Assembly (NCBI RefSeq): GCF_002135205.1
Contig: NZ_NEFZ01000003.1
Coordinates: 1 to 64,000, forward strand
Origin: Acinetobacter sp. ANC 4204
GTDB taxonomy: Bacteria; Pseudomonadota; Gammaproteobacteria; Pseudomonadales; Moraxellaceae
Length of the DNA stretch: 64,000 nt
Direction of reading: 5' to 3'
The position numbers and the translations under genes were made by a program. The first letter of the stretch is position 1. Each line of letters begins with the position of its first letter. The notes under the pieces are model-generated. The model made no database searches and was not told the DNA's origin. It worked only from the letters and a program-made list of their open reading frames with translations. Positions 42,155-52,618 of the stretch are shown one piece after another.

Positions 42155-43645
42155 TTAGGACACTAGTTTGGGTTTCTGATCCAATGCTAGCTCACGTTTA
42201 GCAAATTTCAGTATACCATCCTCAAAAGAAGCATTCTTTAATGCTTTACGATCAGCTAAATAGTTATTCGACACTTTCCAAGGTGCATGCTTGCCTTGTT
42301 TTGGCATAACACCTGCTGCACGTGCGATATAACCAGAACTTAAACTTCCCATCACCGTATCTTGCATTAGCTCAGTCGCATCCCCTTGAGGAATCACTTC
42401 AGTCCATTGTTTTTGATCCATATAGTTGAGTAAACGACAAATGTATTCTGCGGCAATATCCACCTTTAAAGTCCAAGAGGCATTGATATAACCAATAATC
42501 ATCGCCATATTCGGCACATCACTGACCATCACGCCTTGATACAACATATGTTTAGATGTGTCTAAAGGTTCGCCATCAATCGTTGCTTGAATGCCGCCCA
42601 AGATTTGAATTTCTAAACCTGTCGCTGAGACAACAATATCCGCCTCTAAATGCTGACCAGACTTTAATTGAATACCCGTTTCAGTAAAGCGCTCAATCTG
42701 ATCTGTTTCAACACTGGCTTGACCTGAACGAAGAATTTTAAATAAATCACCGTCTGGCACCACACATAAGCGCTGATCCCACGGATTATAGTCAGGGGTA
42801 AAATGTTTCATATCCACTTTACCTTTGAGCTGCATCTTAATCGACTGTAACAGCAGTCGGCGTAGCAGTTTCGGTTGTTTCTGCGCGAGTGCATAAATTC
42901 CACGTTGCATCCCAATGTTACGCGCACGAGTCAGTTTATACGCTACATCTTCAGGTAACACTTTACGCATTTTGTCATATACAAAATCAATAGATGGCAC
43001 TGAAGCAATATAGGTTGGCGAACGCTGTAACATGGTCACATGACTAGCCCCACCCTTGGCCATCGCAGGTACTAGCGTAATTGCTGTTGCGCCACTACCG
43101 ATGATCACTACTTTTTTGCCGCGATAATCTAAGTTTTCAGGCCATAACTGTGGATGAATAAACTGCCCTTTGAATGCTTGTTGATTTGGAAACTCAGGTT
43201 GGAAACCATGATCATAGTTATAATAGCCTGTGCAACCAAACACAAAGTTTGCAATCCAGTTCTCTTTTTTACCTTTCGCATTCTCAATCACCACCTGCCA
43301 TTTCTTTAGTGCAGAATCATAATTGGCGCTTAAAACACGATGCTTAAAATGAATTTTTTCTTTGAGCTTTTGTTCATCTATCACTTCGGATAAATAGCCT
43401 TTAATCGACGAACCATCAGCCAGTACACTCGCCTGCTGCCATGGTTTAAAATTAAAACCAAAGGTCGACATATCAGAATCAGAACGAATTCCGGGGTACT
43501 TAAATAGATCCCAAGTACCACCAAAGCTATCGCGACGTTCAATAATCTCAAAAGAACGTTGTGGGCAATGCTTGGTTAAATGTGCGGCAAGACCAATACC
43601 AGAAATACCAGCACCTACAATCAGTAAATCGACGTGCTTATCCAT
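42155..43645 (-). CDS. EthA-like flavin monooxygenase (Baeyer-Villiger type)
   Basis: The 496-residue enzyme uses FAD and NADPH to insert oxygen into ketones or oxidise sulphur compounds. GAGISGIG (11-18) binds FAD, GSGATAITLVPAM binds NADPH, and the signature FKGQFIHPQLWP lies between them. The sequence follows Mycobacterium EthA closely: GGTWDLFKYPGIRSDSDM, the TYIASVPS region and YNPWDQRLCVVPDGDLF. AGGAT precedes the ATG. The native substrate is unknown; medium-chain ketones are plausible given the family. It is the first gene of a possible two-gene unit with the hydrolase. Confidence 0.92.
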   Translation of the reverse strand: MDKHVDLLIVGAGISGIGLAAHLTKHCPQRSFEIIERRDSFGGTWDLFKYPGIRSDSDMSTFGFNFKPWQQASVLADGSSIKGYLSEVIDEQKLKEKIHFKHRVLSANYDSALKKWQVVIENAKGKKENWIANFVFGCTGYYNYDHGFQPEFPNQQAFKGQFIHPQLWPENLDYRGKKVVIIGSGATAITLVPAMAKGGASHVTMLQRSPTYIASVPSIDFVYDKMRKVLPEDVAYKLTRARNIGMQRGIYALAQKQPKLLRRLLLQSIKMQLKGKVDMKHFTPDYNPWDQRLCVVPDGDLFKILRSGQASVETDQIERFTETGIQLKSGQHLEADIVVSATGLEIQILGGIQATIDGEPLDTSKHMLYQGVMVSDVPNMAMIIGYINASWTLKVDIAAEYICRLLNYMDQKQWTEVIPQGDATELMQDTVMGSLSSGYIARAAGVMPKQGKHAPWKVSNNYLADRKALKNASFEDGILKFAKRELALDQKPKLVS

Positions 43646-43781
43646 GTTGTTTTTATCCTGTCTTATATTCTGTTCTTATTAAACCACAAAGCTGACAATA
43701 CACAATGTCAAGTTTAAGCATATTTCCCACAAAATATGTCAATACGGGTCAAAATAAAAAAATTGTTAAACAATAAGACAT

Positions 43782-43812
43782 AAAAAAGACCGGTGAAACA
43801 CCGGTCTTTTTT
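43782..43812 (-). terminator. Terminator of the ribosomal protein block
   Basis: AAAAAAGACCGGTG pairs with CACCGGTCTTTTTT around AAA, 27 bases past the rplQ stop. It is symmetrical and could also end leftward-facing antisense transcription. Confidence 0.93.
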
Positions 43813-43839
43813 TAAGAACAACTGAATAGTTCTACGAAA

Positions 43840-44205
43840 TTATTTAACTTCGCGATCTACTAGTTCAACGTAAGCCATCGGCGCAGCATCACCTGCACGG
43901 AAGCCCGCTTTAAGAACACGTAGATAACCGCCGTTACGTTCTTTGTAACGAGGGCCAAGAACGGTAAATAATTTACCAACAGTTGCTGCTGAACGAGTAC
44001 GAGCAAACGCTAAGCGACGGTTTGCAACAGTATCGTTTTTAGCTAAAGTGATTAAAGGCTCAGCTACACGACGTAACTCTTTTGCTTTAGGCACAGTTGT
44101 TTTGATCAACTCGTGCTCAAACAAAGAGTTAGCCATGTTTTGAAACATCGCTTTACGATGGCTGCTGGTACGGCCTAATTTCACACCACTATTACGATGA
44201 CGCAT
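43840..44205 (-). CDS. rplQ: 50S ribosomal protein L17
   Basis: The 121-residue protein begins [20 protein letters not shown], the invariant L17 start, and binds 23S rRNA near the exit tunnel. It is the last gene of the alpha-type cluster, 18 bases after rpoA, and is followed by the block terminator. Its length is normal for gamma-proteobacteria (E. coli 127). Confidence 0.98.
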   Translation of the reverse strand: MRHRNSGVKLGRTSSHRKAMFQNMANSLFEHELIKTTVPKAKELRRVAEPLITLAKNDTVANRRLAFARTRSAATVGKLFTVLGPRYKERNGGYLRVLKAGFRAGDAAPMAYVELVDREVK

Positions 44206-44223
44206 GGTGATAGTCCTACTTAA

Positions 44224-45231
44224 TTAACGGCTACGATAGGCGAAACGATCGTCCATACGGAGACTAGCTGGTGGCCAGTTCTCTAAACGCATGCCGAGTT
44301 GTAAGCCTTTTGAAGCCAGAACATCTTTGATCTCAGTAAGCGATTTTTTACCAAGGTTAGGAGTTTTAAGTAACTCAACCTCAGTGCGCTGTACTAGATC
44401 ACCAATGTAGTAAATGTTTTCTGCTTTCAAACAGTTAGCAGAACGAACAGTAAGCTCTAGATCATCTACTGGACGAAGCAAAATTGGATCAACTTCTTCA
44501 CGAGGTTCTTGAGCAACAGGAGCTTGATCTTTCTGAAGATCAACAAAAATTGCAATTTGTTGTTGCAAGATTGTTGCCGCTTTGCGGATCGCTTCTTCTG
44601 GATCAACTGTACCATTGGTCTCAAGATCAATGACCAATTTATCAAGGTCTGTACGTTGTTCTACACGAGCGTTTTCCACTGTGTAAGACACACGTTTGAT
44701 TGGGCTATAAGAAGCATCTAACTGTAAGCGACCTACAGGGCGAGTTTCGCCTTCCGGGAAACGCGAGTCAGAAGTTTCATAACCACGACCTTGAGAAACT
44801 TTCAAGCGCATTTTTAATGAGCCTGAAGCACTTAAAGTACCGATCAAATGTTCAGGGTTAACCACTTCAACATTATGAGGTAAACGAAGGTCAGCGGCAG
44901 TTACGTCGCCAGGACCTTGTTTCTCTAATGTCAAATAAGCTTCATTTTGATCGAACAGCTTAATAGACAATCCTTTTAGGTTCAGCAAGAGCTCGACGAT
45001 GTCCTGCTGCAAGCCTTCCAAAGTACTGTACTCGTGCTCGACACCTTCAATCTCAACTTCAACCACAGCAGCGCCAGGCAAAGAAGAAAGAAGGATGCGA
45101 CGTAAAGCATTGCCCAGAGTATGACCAAAGCCACGCTCTAAGGGTTCTAGAATAACTTTTGCCGAGGTCCCGCTAACCGCTTCGACCTTGATCGCTTGCG
45201 GAGTTAGAAACTCATTTGCAGTACGCGTCAT
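44224..45231 (-). CDS. rpoA: RNA polymerase alpha subunit
   Basis: The 335-residue subunit nucleates RNA polymerase assembly and contacts UP elements and activators. The N-terminal assembly domain spans about 1-235, with [20 protein letters not shown], a flexible linker with [14 protein letters not shown] follows, and the C-terminal DNA-binding domain spans about 250-325 ([31 protein letters not shown]). Both domains are intact. It lies 17 bases after rpsD. In E. coli its level is set with S4 through the alpha leader. Confidence 0.98.
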   Translation of the reverse strand: MTRTANEFLTPQAIKVEAVSGTSAKVILEPLERGFGHTLGNALRRILLSSLPGAAVVEVEIEGVEHEYSTLEGLQQDIVELLLNLKGLSIKLFDQNEAYLTLEKQGPGDVTAADLRLPHNVEVVNPEHLIGTLSASGSLKMRLKVSQGRGYETSDSRFPEGETRPVGRLQLDASYSPIKRVSYTVENARVEQRTDLDKLVIDLETNGTVDPEEAIRKAATILQQQIAIFVDLQKDQAPVAQEPREEVDPILLRPVDDLELTVRSANCLKAENIYYIGDLVQRTEVELLKTPNLGKKSLTEIKDVLASKGLQLGMRLENWPPASLRMDDRFAYRSR

Positions 45232-45248
45232 TATTGCTACCTCAAGGA

Positions 45249-45875
45249 TTATTTAGAATACAATTCTACAATCAAGCTTTCGTTGATTTCAGCAGGTAAA
45301 TCTGAACGATCTGGTGCAGCTTTGAACGTACCTTCCAACTTAGAATGGTCAATTTCCATCCAAGCAGGGATACCACGTTGTGCAGCTAATTCAACTGCGT
45401 TTTTGATACGCAATTGTTGTTTAGCACCTTCATGTACAGCAATTACATCACCAGCTTTAACTTGGATTGACGCGATGTTAACACGACGGCCATTCAAAGT
45501 GATTGAGCGGTGAGATACTAACTGACGAGCTTCTGCGCGTGTAGAACCAAAACCCATGCGATAAACGACGTTATCAAGACGGCTTTCAAGCAATTTCAAC
45601 AAGTTTTCACCTGTTGCGCCTTTAACACGAGCAGCTTCTTTATAGTAATTACTAAATTGACGCTCTAAAACACCGTACATACGACGTACTTTTTGTTTTT
45701 CACGTAATTGTAGTGAATACTCAGATTGTTTACCACCACGAGCTCCGCCATGTTGGCCAGGAGCTTTAGCAGCTTTTTTAGTTTTGACGTCAAATGGTTT
45801 AACGCCAGATTTTAATTGCAGGTCTGTCCCTTCGCGGCGAGAGAGTTTGCATTTTGGACCAATATAACGAGCCAT
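45249..45875 (-). CDS. rpsD: 30S ribosomal protein S4
   Basis: The 208-residue protein starts [19 protein letters not shown] and has an S4 RNA-binding domain (about 97-160, [21 protein letters not shown]). It starts 30S assembly on 16S rRNA and is the autoregulator of the alpha operon in E. coli. It is the Cys-poor, zinc-free form. It lies 12 bases after rpsK. Confidence 0.98.
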   Translation of the reverse strand: MARYIGPKCKLSRREGTDLQLKSGVKPFDVKTKKAAKAPGQHGGARGGKQSEYSLQLREKQKVRRMYGVLERQFSNYYKEAARVKGATGENLLKLLESRLDNVVYRMGFGSTRAEARQLVSHRSITLNGRRVNIASIQVKAGDVIAVHEGAKQQLRIKNAVELAAQRGIPAWMEIDHSKLEGTFKAAPDRSDLPAEINESLIVELYSK

Positions 45876-45887
45876 GAATGTTTCTCC

Positions 45888-46274
45888 TTACACGCGACGT
45901 TTTTTAGGTGGACGGCAACCGTTGTGCGGGATTGGCGTCACATCGGTAATGCTGTTAATTTTATAACCCACTGCACCTAAAGCACGAACCGCAGACTCAC
46001 GACCAGGACCAGGACCTTTTACAAGGACGTCCAAGTTTTTCAAACCGTAATCTAAAGCAGCTTTACCAGCAACTTCAGCAGCTACCTGAGCAGCAAACGG
46101 AGTTGATTTACGTGATCCACGGAAGCCTTGTCCACCAGAAGTAGCCCAAGCCAGTGCATTACCTTGACGATCGGTAATAGTCACAATGGTGTTATTAAAA
46201 GAAGCGTGAATGTGTGCAACACCTTCAGAGACGGTACGAGTGACCTTCTTGCGTGCGCGAGTATCTTTAGCCAT
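45888..46274 (-). CDS. rpsK: 30S ribosomal protein S11
   Basis: The 128-residue protein forms part of the 30S platform near the mRNA exit. Its signature [18 protein letters not shown] and the C-terminal [15 protein letters not shown] are typical. It lies 19 bases after rpsM. Confidence 0.98.
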   Translation of the reverse strand: MAKDTRARKKVTRTVSEGVAHIHASFNNTIVTITDRQGNALAWATSGGQGFRGSRKSTPFAAQVAAEVAGKAALDYGLKNLDVLVKGPGPGRESAVRALGAVGYKINSITDVTPIPHNGCRPPKKRRV

Positions 46275-46293
46275 CTTTTAGCTTCCAGAAATC

Positions 46294-46650
46294 TTATTTC
46301 TTAATAGGTTTGCGCGGACCTTTACGGGTACGTGCGTTAGTTTTGGTGCGTTGACCACGGACAGGCAAGCTGCGACGATGACGAAGACCGCGGTAGCAGC
46401 CTAAATCCATTAAACGTTTAATGTTCATGGAAATTTCGCGACGTAAATCACCTTCGGTTGGAACCTTAGCAACTTCTGCACGAATCGCATCAAGCTGAGC
46501 GTCATCTAATTCACGGATCTTAGTAGTAGTAGCGATGCCTGCAGCAGCTAAGATGTTCTTAGCAGTGTGGCGACCAATACCAAAGATGTACGTTAGAGAG
46601 ATAACAGCATGCTTGTTATCCGGAATGTTTACACCGGCAATACGAGCCAT
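46294..46650 (-). CDS. rpsM: 30S ribosomal protein S13
   Basis: The 118-residue protein of the 30S head contacts the 50S subunit and tRNA. It begins [20 protein letters not shown] and ends in the basic [18 protein letters not shown]. It is the first gene of the alpha cluster and stands 107 bases after rpmJ; the gap holds a G+C-rich hairpin that may bind S4 as in the E. coli leader. Confidence 0.98.
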   Translation of the reverse strand: MARIAGVNIPDNKHAVISLTYIFGIGRHTAKNILAAAGIATTTKIRELDDAQLDAIRAEVAKVPTEGDLRREISMNIKRLMDLGCYRGLRHRRSLPVRGQRTKTNARTRKGPRKPIKK

Positions 46651-46685
46651 TCAATTTTCTCCAAAAAGGCAGTTAAGACAATCAA

Positions 46686-46712
46686 CCGCCCCACAAAAAT
46701 CTTGAGGGGCGG
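46686..46712 (-). promoter_or_regulatory. G+C-rich hairpin in the rpsM leader
   Basis: CCGCCCC pairs with GGGGCGG around a 13-base loop, in the only long gap of this part of the block and 36 bases before the rpsM start. By position it is a candidate for the alpha-operon S4 regulatory site. The E. coli pseudoknot itself is not recognisable. A pause or attenuator is possible. Confidence 0.5.
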
Positions 46713-46757
46713 ATAATAACCTAATTAGCCTACTGAAATCAACAGGTCTTGATCAGA

Positions 46758-46874
46758 TTAACCTTGACGCTGCTTATGACGAGGTTCTGCGCTACAAATT
46801 ACGCGAATAACCCCATTACGACGGATAACTTTACAGCTACCACAAATTTTCTTTACAGAAGCTTGTACTTTCAT
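46758..46874 (-). CDS. rpmJ: 50S ribosomal protein L36
   Basis: The 38-residue protein begins [20 protein letters not shown] and ends [11 protein letters not shown]. It keeps the zinc-binding C11, C14, C27 and His33 of the C+ form. It lies 19 bases after secY. It is too short for usual ORF cut-offs but is certain by sequence and place. Confidence 0.98.
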
Positions 46875-46893
46875 GATGAAACCTCAAGTGCGC

Positions 46894-48252
46894 TTATCCC
46901 TTAGGATGAGCAGTCGTTTTTCTCATTAACGTTTGATTATCGTACTGATGCGAGGTGAGATGTGCTTGCAGCTGAGCCATAAAGTCCATCACTACCACCA
47001 CAACAATCAGCAAAGATGTTCCACCTAAAGAAAATGGAATACCAAATGAGCTTTGTAAAATCATCGGCATTAAGCAAATGATGGTGATATAAATCGCACC
47101 AATAAATGTCAAACGGTTAAGAATATGATCTAAGTAACGAGCAGTTTGCTCACCTGGACGAATACCAGGTACATAAGCCCCGCTGCGTTTCAAGTTTTCC
47201 GATACTTCTTTCGGGCTAAATACAAGCGCTGTATAAAAGTAACAGAAAAAGATAATTAACGCACCAAAGAGCACCAAATACAACGGCTGACCAGGCGAAA
47301 GCACCAATGCCAAATCTTGCAAACTACGTTTGATAATACCCGCATTCGGATCTGCACTACCCACCCATTGCCCTAAGCTCGCAGGGAACAAAAGCAATGA
47401 ACTTGCGAAAATCGCCGGGATCACACCCGCCATATTAATTTTTAATGGCAAATGCGACTGTTGTGCAGTAAACACACGACGTCCTTGTTGTTTTTGAGCA
47501 TAGTTTACTGGAATACGACGTTGCGCCTTCTCAATAAACACAATTGCAGCTAATACAGCCAGAGATAACACACCAAAAATAACCAAGCCAATTAGACTGG
47601 TTTGACCATTATCTACTGATGATAGTGATTGCAGAATCAAATTCGGCAATCCTGCAACAATACCGGCGAAGATGATCATGGAAATACCATTCCCCACCCC
47701 ACGTTCGGTAATTTGCTCACCCAACCACATCAAGAACATTGTACCTGCAACCAAAGAGGTTACAGCTGGTACGTAGAAAGCCAGACCTGCAGTTAAGGTA
47801 ATGCCTTGACTGATCAGACCAGCACACATCCCAATTGCCTGCACAAGTGCAAGGAACAATGTACCTTGTCGCGTATACTGATTAATCTTACGCTTGCCTT
47901 GTTCGCCTTCTTTTTTTAAAGCTTCCAGCGAAGGAATAACTGTAGACATTAACTGCACGATAATCGATGCAGAAATGTACGGCATGATCCCAAGAGCAAG
48001 AATGGACATACGCTCTAATGCACCACCTGAAAACATGTTAAACAAACCAAGGATCGTGCCTTGGTTTGCATTAAAAAGATTTTCAAGTGCGGCATTATTA
48101 ATGCCTGGTACTGGAATATGTGCTCCTAGTCGAAAAACCAATAATGCACCGATGAGAAACATCATACGGCGTATAATTTCACGGTATTTCACATGAAATG
48201 GCTGGCCTTTCATCATATTGACATGACCTGAAGAACTAGGAGACATAGACAC
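46894..48252 (-). CDS. secY: Protein translocase subunit SecY
   Basis: The 452-residue protein has ten membrane helices forming the SecYEG channel. Conserved features include [11 protein letters not shown] (about 60-70), the plug region after it, and the C-terminal cytosolic tail [13 protein letters not shown]. It is between rplO (6 bases) and rpmJ. A Met-Ser-rich N-terminal 10-residue stretch precedes the usual [17 protein letters not shown]; the second Met could also be used. Confidence 0.98.
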   Translation of the reverse strand: MSMSPSSSGHVNMMKGQPFHVKYREIIRRMMFLIGALLVFRLGAHIPVPGINNAALENLFNANQGTILGLFNMFSGGALERMSILALGIMPYISASIIVQLMSTVIPSLEALKKEGEQGKRKINQYTRQGTLFLALVQAIGMCAGLISQGITLTAGLAFYVPAVTSLVAGTMFLMWLGEQITERGVGNGISMIIFAGIVAGLPNLILQSLSSVDNGQTSLIGLVIFGVLSLAVLAAIVFIEKAQRRIPVNYAQKQQGRRVFTAQQSHLPLKINMAGVIPAIFASSLLLFPASLGQWVGSADPNAGIIKRSLQDLALVLSPGQPLYLVLFGALIIFFCYFYTALVFSPKEVSENLKRSGAYVPGIRPGEQTARYLDHILNRLTFIGAIYITIICLMPMILQSSFGIPFSLGGTSLLIVVVVVMDFMAQLQAHLTSHQYDNQTLMRKTTAHPKG

Positions 48253-48258
48253 TAGCGA

Positions 48259-48699
48259 TTACTCCTCGACTTTACCGCCAGCAGCTTCAACAGCAGCTTT
48301 AGCGCCTTTAGTCACAGCAACACCTTGAACAGTGAATGCACGAGTAATTTCACCAGAAAGTACGATACGAGCACGTAACATATCTTTACGTACAACGTTT
48401 GCAGCTTTTAAAGTTTCTAGGCTAACGATGTCGCCTTCAACTTTAGTAAGCTCAGATAAACGTACTTCAGCAGTTTTTAAAGCGATTTGGCTAGTGAAAC
48501 CGAATTTAGGTAAACGACGATATAACGCAGTTTGACCACCTTCAAAGCCCGGACGAGTACCACCGCTCTTACGTGAATTTTGACCTTTGACACCACGGCC
48601 ACCAGTCTTACCAACGCCAGAACCGATACCACGGCCTAGACGACGATTTTCACGTTTTGCACCTTCAGCAGGTGCAAGCTCATTTAAACGCAGAGTCAT
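48259..48699 (-). CDS. rplO: 50S ribosomal protein L15
   Basis: The 146-residue protein starts [24 protein letters not shown] (shown in part) with the Gly-rich [22 protein letters not shown] segment that winds into 23S rRNA. It is a late-assembly L15 of normal length, three bases after rpmD. Confidence 0.98.
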   Translation of the reverse strand: MTLRLNELAPAEGAKRENRRLGRGIGSGVGKTGGRGVKGQNSRKSGGTRPGFEGGQTALYRRLPKFGFTSQIALKTAEVRLSELTKVEGDIVSLETLKAANVVRKDMLRARIVLSGEITRAFTVQGVAVTKGAKAAVEAAGGKVEE

Positions 48700-48702
48700 G
48701 GC

Positions 48703-48879
48703 TTATTCCTCTACACTAACCATATAGTAGACTTGGTTGATCATACCACGGTTAGAAGGCGTATCTTGCACTTCTACAGTATGACCAATACGACGCAGAC
48801 CTAAACCTTTAAGGCTAAGCTTGTGATTTTTCAAGCGATGCGATGAAGATTTAGTCTGGGTAACTTTAATCGTTTTCAT
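48703..48879 (-). CDS. rpmD: 50S ribosomal protein L30
   Basis: A 58-residue protein beginning [20 protein letters not shown], with [17 protein letters not shown], typical of bacterial L30. It is below usual ORF cut-offs but its place between rpsE and rplO and its sequence make it certain. Confidence 0.98.
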   Translation of the reverse strand: MKTIKVTQTKSSSHRLKNHKLSLKGLGLRRIGHTVEVQDTPSNRGMINQVYYMVSVEE

Positions 48880-48885
48880 GATTGA

Positions 48886-49383
48886 TTACCCTTGAATTTG
48901 TTCTACTGTAAGACCACGTTTCGCAGCAACCTTCTCAGGAGAAGTCATATCACGCAGACCATTAAAAGTCGCGTTTACTACGTTCGCAGCGTTAGTAGAA
49001 CCATAACATTTTGTTAATACGTTACGTACGCCAACAGCTTCTAGAACTGCACGCATAGCACCACCAGCGATTACACCAGTACCTTCAGAAGCAGGCTGCA
49101 TGTAAACACGGCTTGCACCGTGACGCGCGTTAATAGGGTGTTGTACAGTACCGTTAACAAGGTCAACAGTAATCATGTTGCGACGAGCAGCTTCAAGTGC
49201 TTTAGAAATAGCAGCTGGAACTTCACGTGCTTTACCACGACCAAAACCTACACGACCATTACCATCACCTACCACAGTTAGTGCTGTGAAAGAGAAGATA
49301 CGACCACCCTTAACAACTTTGGCTACACGATCAACGGCAACCAGCTTTTCAACAAGACCTTCGTTTTGTTCAACTTTAGCCAT
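48886..49383 (-). CDS. rpsE: 30S ribosomal protein S5
   Basis: The 165-residue protein has an S5 double-stranded RNA-binding fold: [37 protein letters not shown] and the C-terminal domain [18 protein letters not shown]. It works in decoding fidelity and mRNA unwinding. It starts two bases after the rplR stop. Confidence 0.98.
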   Translation of the reverse strand: MAKVEQNEGLVEKLVAVDRVAKVVKGGRIFSFTALTVVGDGNGRVGFGRGKAREVPAAISKALEAARRNMITVDLVNGTVQHPINARHGASRVYMQPASEGTGVIAGGAMRAVLEAVGVRNVLTKCYGSTNAANVVNATFNGLRDMTSPEKVAAKRGLTVEQIQG

Positions 49384-49385
49384 GA

Positions 49386-49736
49386 TTAGAACTCCAAGCC
49401 GTTTTCACGAGCAGCATCAGCCAAGGCTTTGATACGACCATGATATTTGAAACCAGAACGGTCAAATGCAACTTTAGTAACACCAGCTGCTTTAGCGCGT
49501 TCTGCGATTAAAGCACCTACTTTAGTAGCTGCTTCAACGTTACCAGTTGTACCAGCACGTAAAGTAGCATCTAAAGTTGAAGCTTGCGCTAAAACTTTGC
49601 CACCATCTGCTGAGATAACTTGAGCATAGATGTGACGCGGAGTGCGGTTTACACACAAACGAGTCGCACCCAATGCACGAATGTGCAAGCGTGTGCTTTT
49701 CGCACGACGCAAACGGGATTGTTTCTTTTCGTTCAT
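49386..49736 (-). CDS. rplR: 50S ribosomal protein L18
   Basis: The 116-residue protein binds 5S r[19 protein letters not shown] and the C-terminal [20 protein letters not shown] are the family marks. It lies 14 bases after rplF. Confidence 0.98.
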   Translation of the reverse strand: MNEKKQSRLRRAKSTRLHIRALGATRLCVNRTPRHIYAQVISADGGKVLAQASTLDATLRAGTTGNVEAATKVGALIAERAKAAGVTKVAFDRSGFKYHGRIKALADAARENGLEF

Positions 49737-49750
49737 AAGAACCTCGCGCC

Positions 49751-50284
49751 TTATTTCTTCTTAGCTTCTTTACGAAGTACAACTTCGTCAGAATAACGAA
49801 CACCTTTACCTTTATAAGGCTCTGGTGGACGGTAACCACGGATATCTGCAGCAACTTGACCTAAACGTGCTTTATCAGCAGATTTAAGAATAATTTCAGT
49901 TGCTGTAGGAGTTTCAGCAGTTACACCTTCAGGAAGCGTATAGTCGATCGGGTGAGAGAAACCAAGGTTAAGGTTAACAATGTTACCTTTAACCGCAGCT
50001 TTATAACCAACACCGATAAGTTGTAACTTACGTTCGAAGCCTTCGCTCACACCTTTTACAAGGTTGTTAAGCACAGCGCGAGCAGTACCAGCTTGCATCC
50101 AAGCGTCTTTCGACTCAGCTTTTGGAGCAATCGCTAGAATACCGTCTTCCTGTTTAAGCTCGACCAGCGCATGCAGGGTGAAAGACAAAGTACCTTTGCT
50201 ACCTTTCACTTCGACCTGCCGGCCGTTCTGAGTAACTGTTACACCGTTAGGTACAGTTACTGGGGCTTTAGCCACACGAGACAT
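49751..50284 (-). CDS. rplF: 50S ribosomal protein L6
   Basis: The 177-residue protein has two L6 repeats and the C-terminal signature [16 protein letters not shown], which contacts the factor-binding site of 23S rRNA. It lies 13 bases after rpsH. Confidence 0.98.
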   Translation of the reverse strand: MSRVAKAPVTVPNGVTVTQNGRQVEVKGSKGTLSFTLHALVELKQEDGILAIAPKAESKDAWMQAGTARAVLNNLVKGVSEGFERKLQLIGVGYKAAVKGNIVNLNLGFSHPIDYTLPEGVTAETPTATEIILKSADKARLGQVAADIRGYRPPEPYKGKGVRYSDEVVLRKEAKKK

Positions 50285-50297
50285 GAGGAATCACCTA

Positions 50298-50693
50298 TTA
50301 AGAAACAAAAGCAATAACTTCACCACCGATACCTGCAGCACGTGCAGCGCGATCAGTCATGATGCCTTTGCTTGTAGAAACAATTGCAATACCTAAACCT
50401 TGCTTAACGCTTGGAAGTGCATCTTTACCGCGATACTGACGTAGACCAGGACGGCTTACGCGTTTCACAGTTTCGATAACTGGTTTGCCTTCGAAATACT
50501 TTAAAGTCAAAGTAAGCGTCGCTTTGCCTTCAGCATCAGCAACTTCTACATTTGAAATGTAACCCTCTTGTTGAAGAACATTTGCAATTGCAACCTTCAA
50601 CTTAGAGTTTGGCATAGAAACAGTTTGCTTCTTCGCCATTTGTGCGTTACGAACACGAGTTAACATGTCGGCAACGGTATCTTGCATACTCAT
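50298..50693 (-). CDS. rpsH: 30S ribosomal protein S8
   Basis: The 131-residue protein starts [20 protein letters not shown] and ends [20 protein letters not shown] plus VIAFVS. It binds helix 21 of 16S rRNA and in E. coli represses the spc operon by binding near rplE. It lies 12 bases after rpsN. Confidence 0.98.
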   Translation of the reverse strand: MSMQDTVADMLTRVRNAQMAKKQTVSMPNSKLKVAIANVLQQEGYISNVEVADAEGKATLTLTLKYFEGKPVIETVKRVSRPGLRQYRGKDALPSVKQGLGIAIVSTSKGIMTDRAARAAGIGGEVIAFVS

Positions 50694-50705
50694 CTATAGT
50701 GCTCC

Positions 50706-51011
50706 TTACCAGCTTGCCTTAACAACGCCCGGTACATCACCTTGCATTACTGTATCGCGTAATTTGTTACGGCTTAAACCGAACTTACGGAAGTAACCAT
50801 GAGGACGACCAGTTAAACCACAACGGTTACGTAAACGTACTGGAGATGCATTACGTGGTAATGCTTGTAATTTCATCATCGCTTCGAAACGCTCTTCGTC
50901 GCTTGCATTTACGTTTGCAATAACAGCTTTTAATTCAGCACGTTTTGCAGCGTATTTAGCAACAGTAGCTTCGCGTTTCAATTCGCGATTAATCATACTT
51001 TTCTTAGCCAT
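50706..51011 (-). CDS. rpsN: 30S ribosomal protein S14
   Basis: The 101-residue protein is the long, zinc-free (C-) form, with [19 protein letters not shown] as its end motif, as in E. coli. It lies nine bases after rplE. Confidence 0.98.
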   Translation of the reverse strand: MAKKSMINRELKREATVAKYAAKRAELKAVIANVNASDEERFEAMMKLQALPRNASPVRLRNRCGLTGRPHGYFRKFGLSRNKLRDTVMQGDVPGVVKASW

Positions 51012-51020
51012 ATCGACCTC

Positions 51021-51557
51021 TTATTTGAACGGGAAGCCGAATGCACGCATAAGCGCACGGCCTTCGTCATCGGTGCGAGCAGTCGTAGTGATGGTAATAT
51101 CCATACCACGAATACGATCAATCTTATCAAAATCGATTTCAGGGAACATAATTTGTTCCTTAAGACCCATTGAGTAGTTACCACGACCATCAAATGATTT
51201 CGAAGAGAAACCACGGAAGTCACGGATACGAGGGATCGCAATCGAGATCAAACGGTCTAAGAATTCGTACATACGTTCGCCGCGTAAAGTAACTTTACAA
51301 CCAATCGGCCAACCATCACGGATTTTGAAACCCGCGATTGATTTACGAGCTAATGTAAGAACTGGTTTTTGACCAGCGATAGCTTGCATATCAGCAAGAG
51401 CACCATCAAGGAGTTTTTTGTCAGCAGCAGCTGCGCCAACACCCATGTTGATCGTGATTTTAGTAATGCGAGGAATATCCATCACATTTTTAACGCCTAA
51501 AGTCTCTTGTAATTGAGCCTTAAGTTCGTCGTTGTAACGCGTTTTAAGTCTGGCCAT
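51021..51557 (-). CDS. rplE: 50S ribosomal protein L5
   Basis: The 178-residue protein binds 5S rRNA and forms the bridge to S13. [16 protein letters not shown] and [17 protein letters not shown] are its marks. It lies 15 bases after rplX. Confidence 0.98.
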   Translation of the reverse strand: MARLKTRYNDELKAQLQETLGVKNVMDIPRITKITINMGVGAAAADKKLLDGALADMQAIAGQKPVLTLARKSIAGFKIRDGWPIGCKVTLRGERMYEFLDRLISIAIPRIRDFRGFSSKSFDGRGNYSMGLKEQIMFPEIDFDKIDRIRGMDITITTTARTDDEGRALMRAFGFPFK

Positions 51558-51572
51558 TGCCTTTTCAACCTA

Positions 51573-51890
51573 TTACTTCGCTACCGCCACTGATTCACCA
51601 TTTGATTTATAAACACGAGTTTTCGCGCCATCAATCACTTGGTAACCAACACGGTCAGCCTTTTGGGTTGTAGCATTAAAAATTGCCACGTTAGAAATAT
51701 GAAGCGAAGCTTCCTGTGTAACGACAGCGCCTTCAGCACCTGTTGCACGGTTTGGCTTTTGATGCTTCTTAACCAAGTTAAGGCCTTCAACCATAACACG
51801 GTCATTTGAAACAGACAGAACAGTACCCTGTTTGCCTTTTTCTTTACCTGCGATCACAATTACTTGATCGCCTTTTTTAATCTTAGCCAT
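51573..51890 (-). CDS. rplX: 50S ribosomal protein L24
   Basis: The 105-residue assembly-initiator protein has the KOW motif KGDQVIVIAGKEKGKQGTVL near its start. It lies nine bases after rplN. Confidence 0.98.
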   Translation of the reverse strand: MAKIKKGDQVIVIAGKEKGKQGTVLSVSNDRVMVEGLNLVKKHQKPNRATGAEGAVVTQEASLHISNVAIFNATTQKADRVGYQVIDGAKTRVYKSNGESVAVAK

Positions 51891-51899
51891 GATTGCCTC

Positions 51900-52268
51900 T
51901 TATAGAACTTCAGGAGCCAGTGAAATAATTTTCATGAACTGTTCAGTACGAAGTTCACGAGTCACTGGTCCGAAAATACGAGTTGCAATCGGCGCTTTGT
52001 TGTTGTTCAAAATAACAGCAGCGTTATCGTCGAAACGAATCACTGAACCGTCTGGACGACGGATACCGAATTTTGTACGTACAACTACAGCATTCATCAC
52101 GTCACCTTTTTTAACACGTGCGCGTGGAATAGCTTCTTTTACAGTAACTTTAATAATGTCGCCAACAGAAGCATAACGACGATGTGAACCACCAAGTACT
52201 TTAATACATTGTACGCGGCGAGCACCACTATTGTCTGCTACGTCTAGCATACTTTCGGTTTGAATCAT
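51900..52268 (-). CDS. rplN: 50S ribosomal protein L14
   Basis: The 122-residue protein starts [20 protein letters not shown], the standard L14 start. The frame is open for 11 codons upstream, but these lie in the structured leader and are not in the family. It is the first gene of the spc cluster; the 92 bases before it fold into a long hairpin. Confidence 0.98.
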   Translation of the reverse strand: MIQTESMLDVADNSGARRVQCIKVLGGSHRRYASVGDIIKVTVKEAIPRARVKKGDVMNAVVVRTKFGIRRPDGSVIRFDDNAAVILNNNKAPIATRIFGPVTRELRTEQFMKIISLAPEVL

Positions 52269-52287
52269 TGCCCTACTCCAAAACCGA

Positions 52288-52345
52288 GCATCACCGGTCA
52301 CAATTTCGAAAGGCTCAAAGAGTACTCGAAATTAACCGATGATGC
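52288..52345 (-). promoter_or_regulatory. Long two-tier hairpin at the S10/spc junction
   Basis: In the 92-base rpsQ-rplN gap, GCATCACCGGT (52288-52298) pairs with ACCGATGATGC (52335-52345; one G-U) and AATTTCG (52302-52308) pairs with CGAAATT (52327-52333), about 18 base pairs in all, ending 19 bases before the rplN start. No T run follows. It is a likely r-protein or RNase target controlling spc translation or mRNA processing. Confidence 0.65.
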
Positions 52346-52360
52346 AACAGATACGTCTAA

Positions 52361-52618
52361 TTACTCAGCAGCAGCTTCAACAACTTCAACTAGAGTCCAA
52401 GACTTAGTTTTAGAAATTGGGCGGCTTTCTTTGATAGTCACAACGTCGCCAGTTTTAGCTGTGTTGTTCTCATCGTGAGCGTGTAATTTAGTTGAACGGC
52501 GGATTGATTTGCCATACAACGGGTGTTGAACGCGGCGTTCGATAAGTACTACGATAGACTTGTCCATCTTGTCGCTTACTACTTTGCCGGTTAACGTGCG
52601 AACTGTTTGTTCACTCAT
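52361..52618 (-). CDS. rpsQ: 30S ribosomal protein S17
   Basis: The 85-residue protein has the OB-fold sequence [20 protein letters not shown] and [17 protein letters not shown] of S17, a primary 16S binding protein. It overlaps the end of rpmC by four bases (ATGA), so their translation is coupled. It is the last gene of the S10 cluster. Confidence 0.98.
   Translation of the reverse strand: MSEQTVRTLTGKVVSDKMDKSIVVLIERRVQHPLYGKSIRRSTKLHAHDENNTAKTGDVVTIKESRPISKTKSWTLVEVVEAAAE

Noticed and set aside
52269..52301. Upstream extension of rplN
   Set aside because: The 11 extra codons lie in the structured leader; the conserved L14 start is [10 protein letters not shown].
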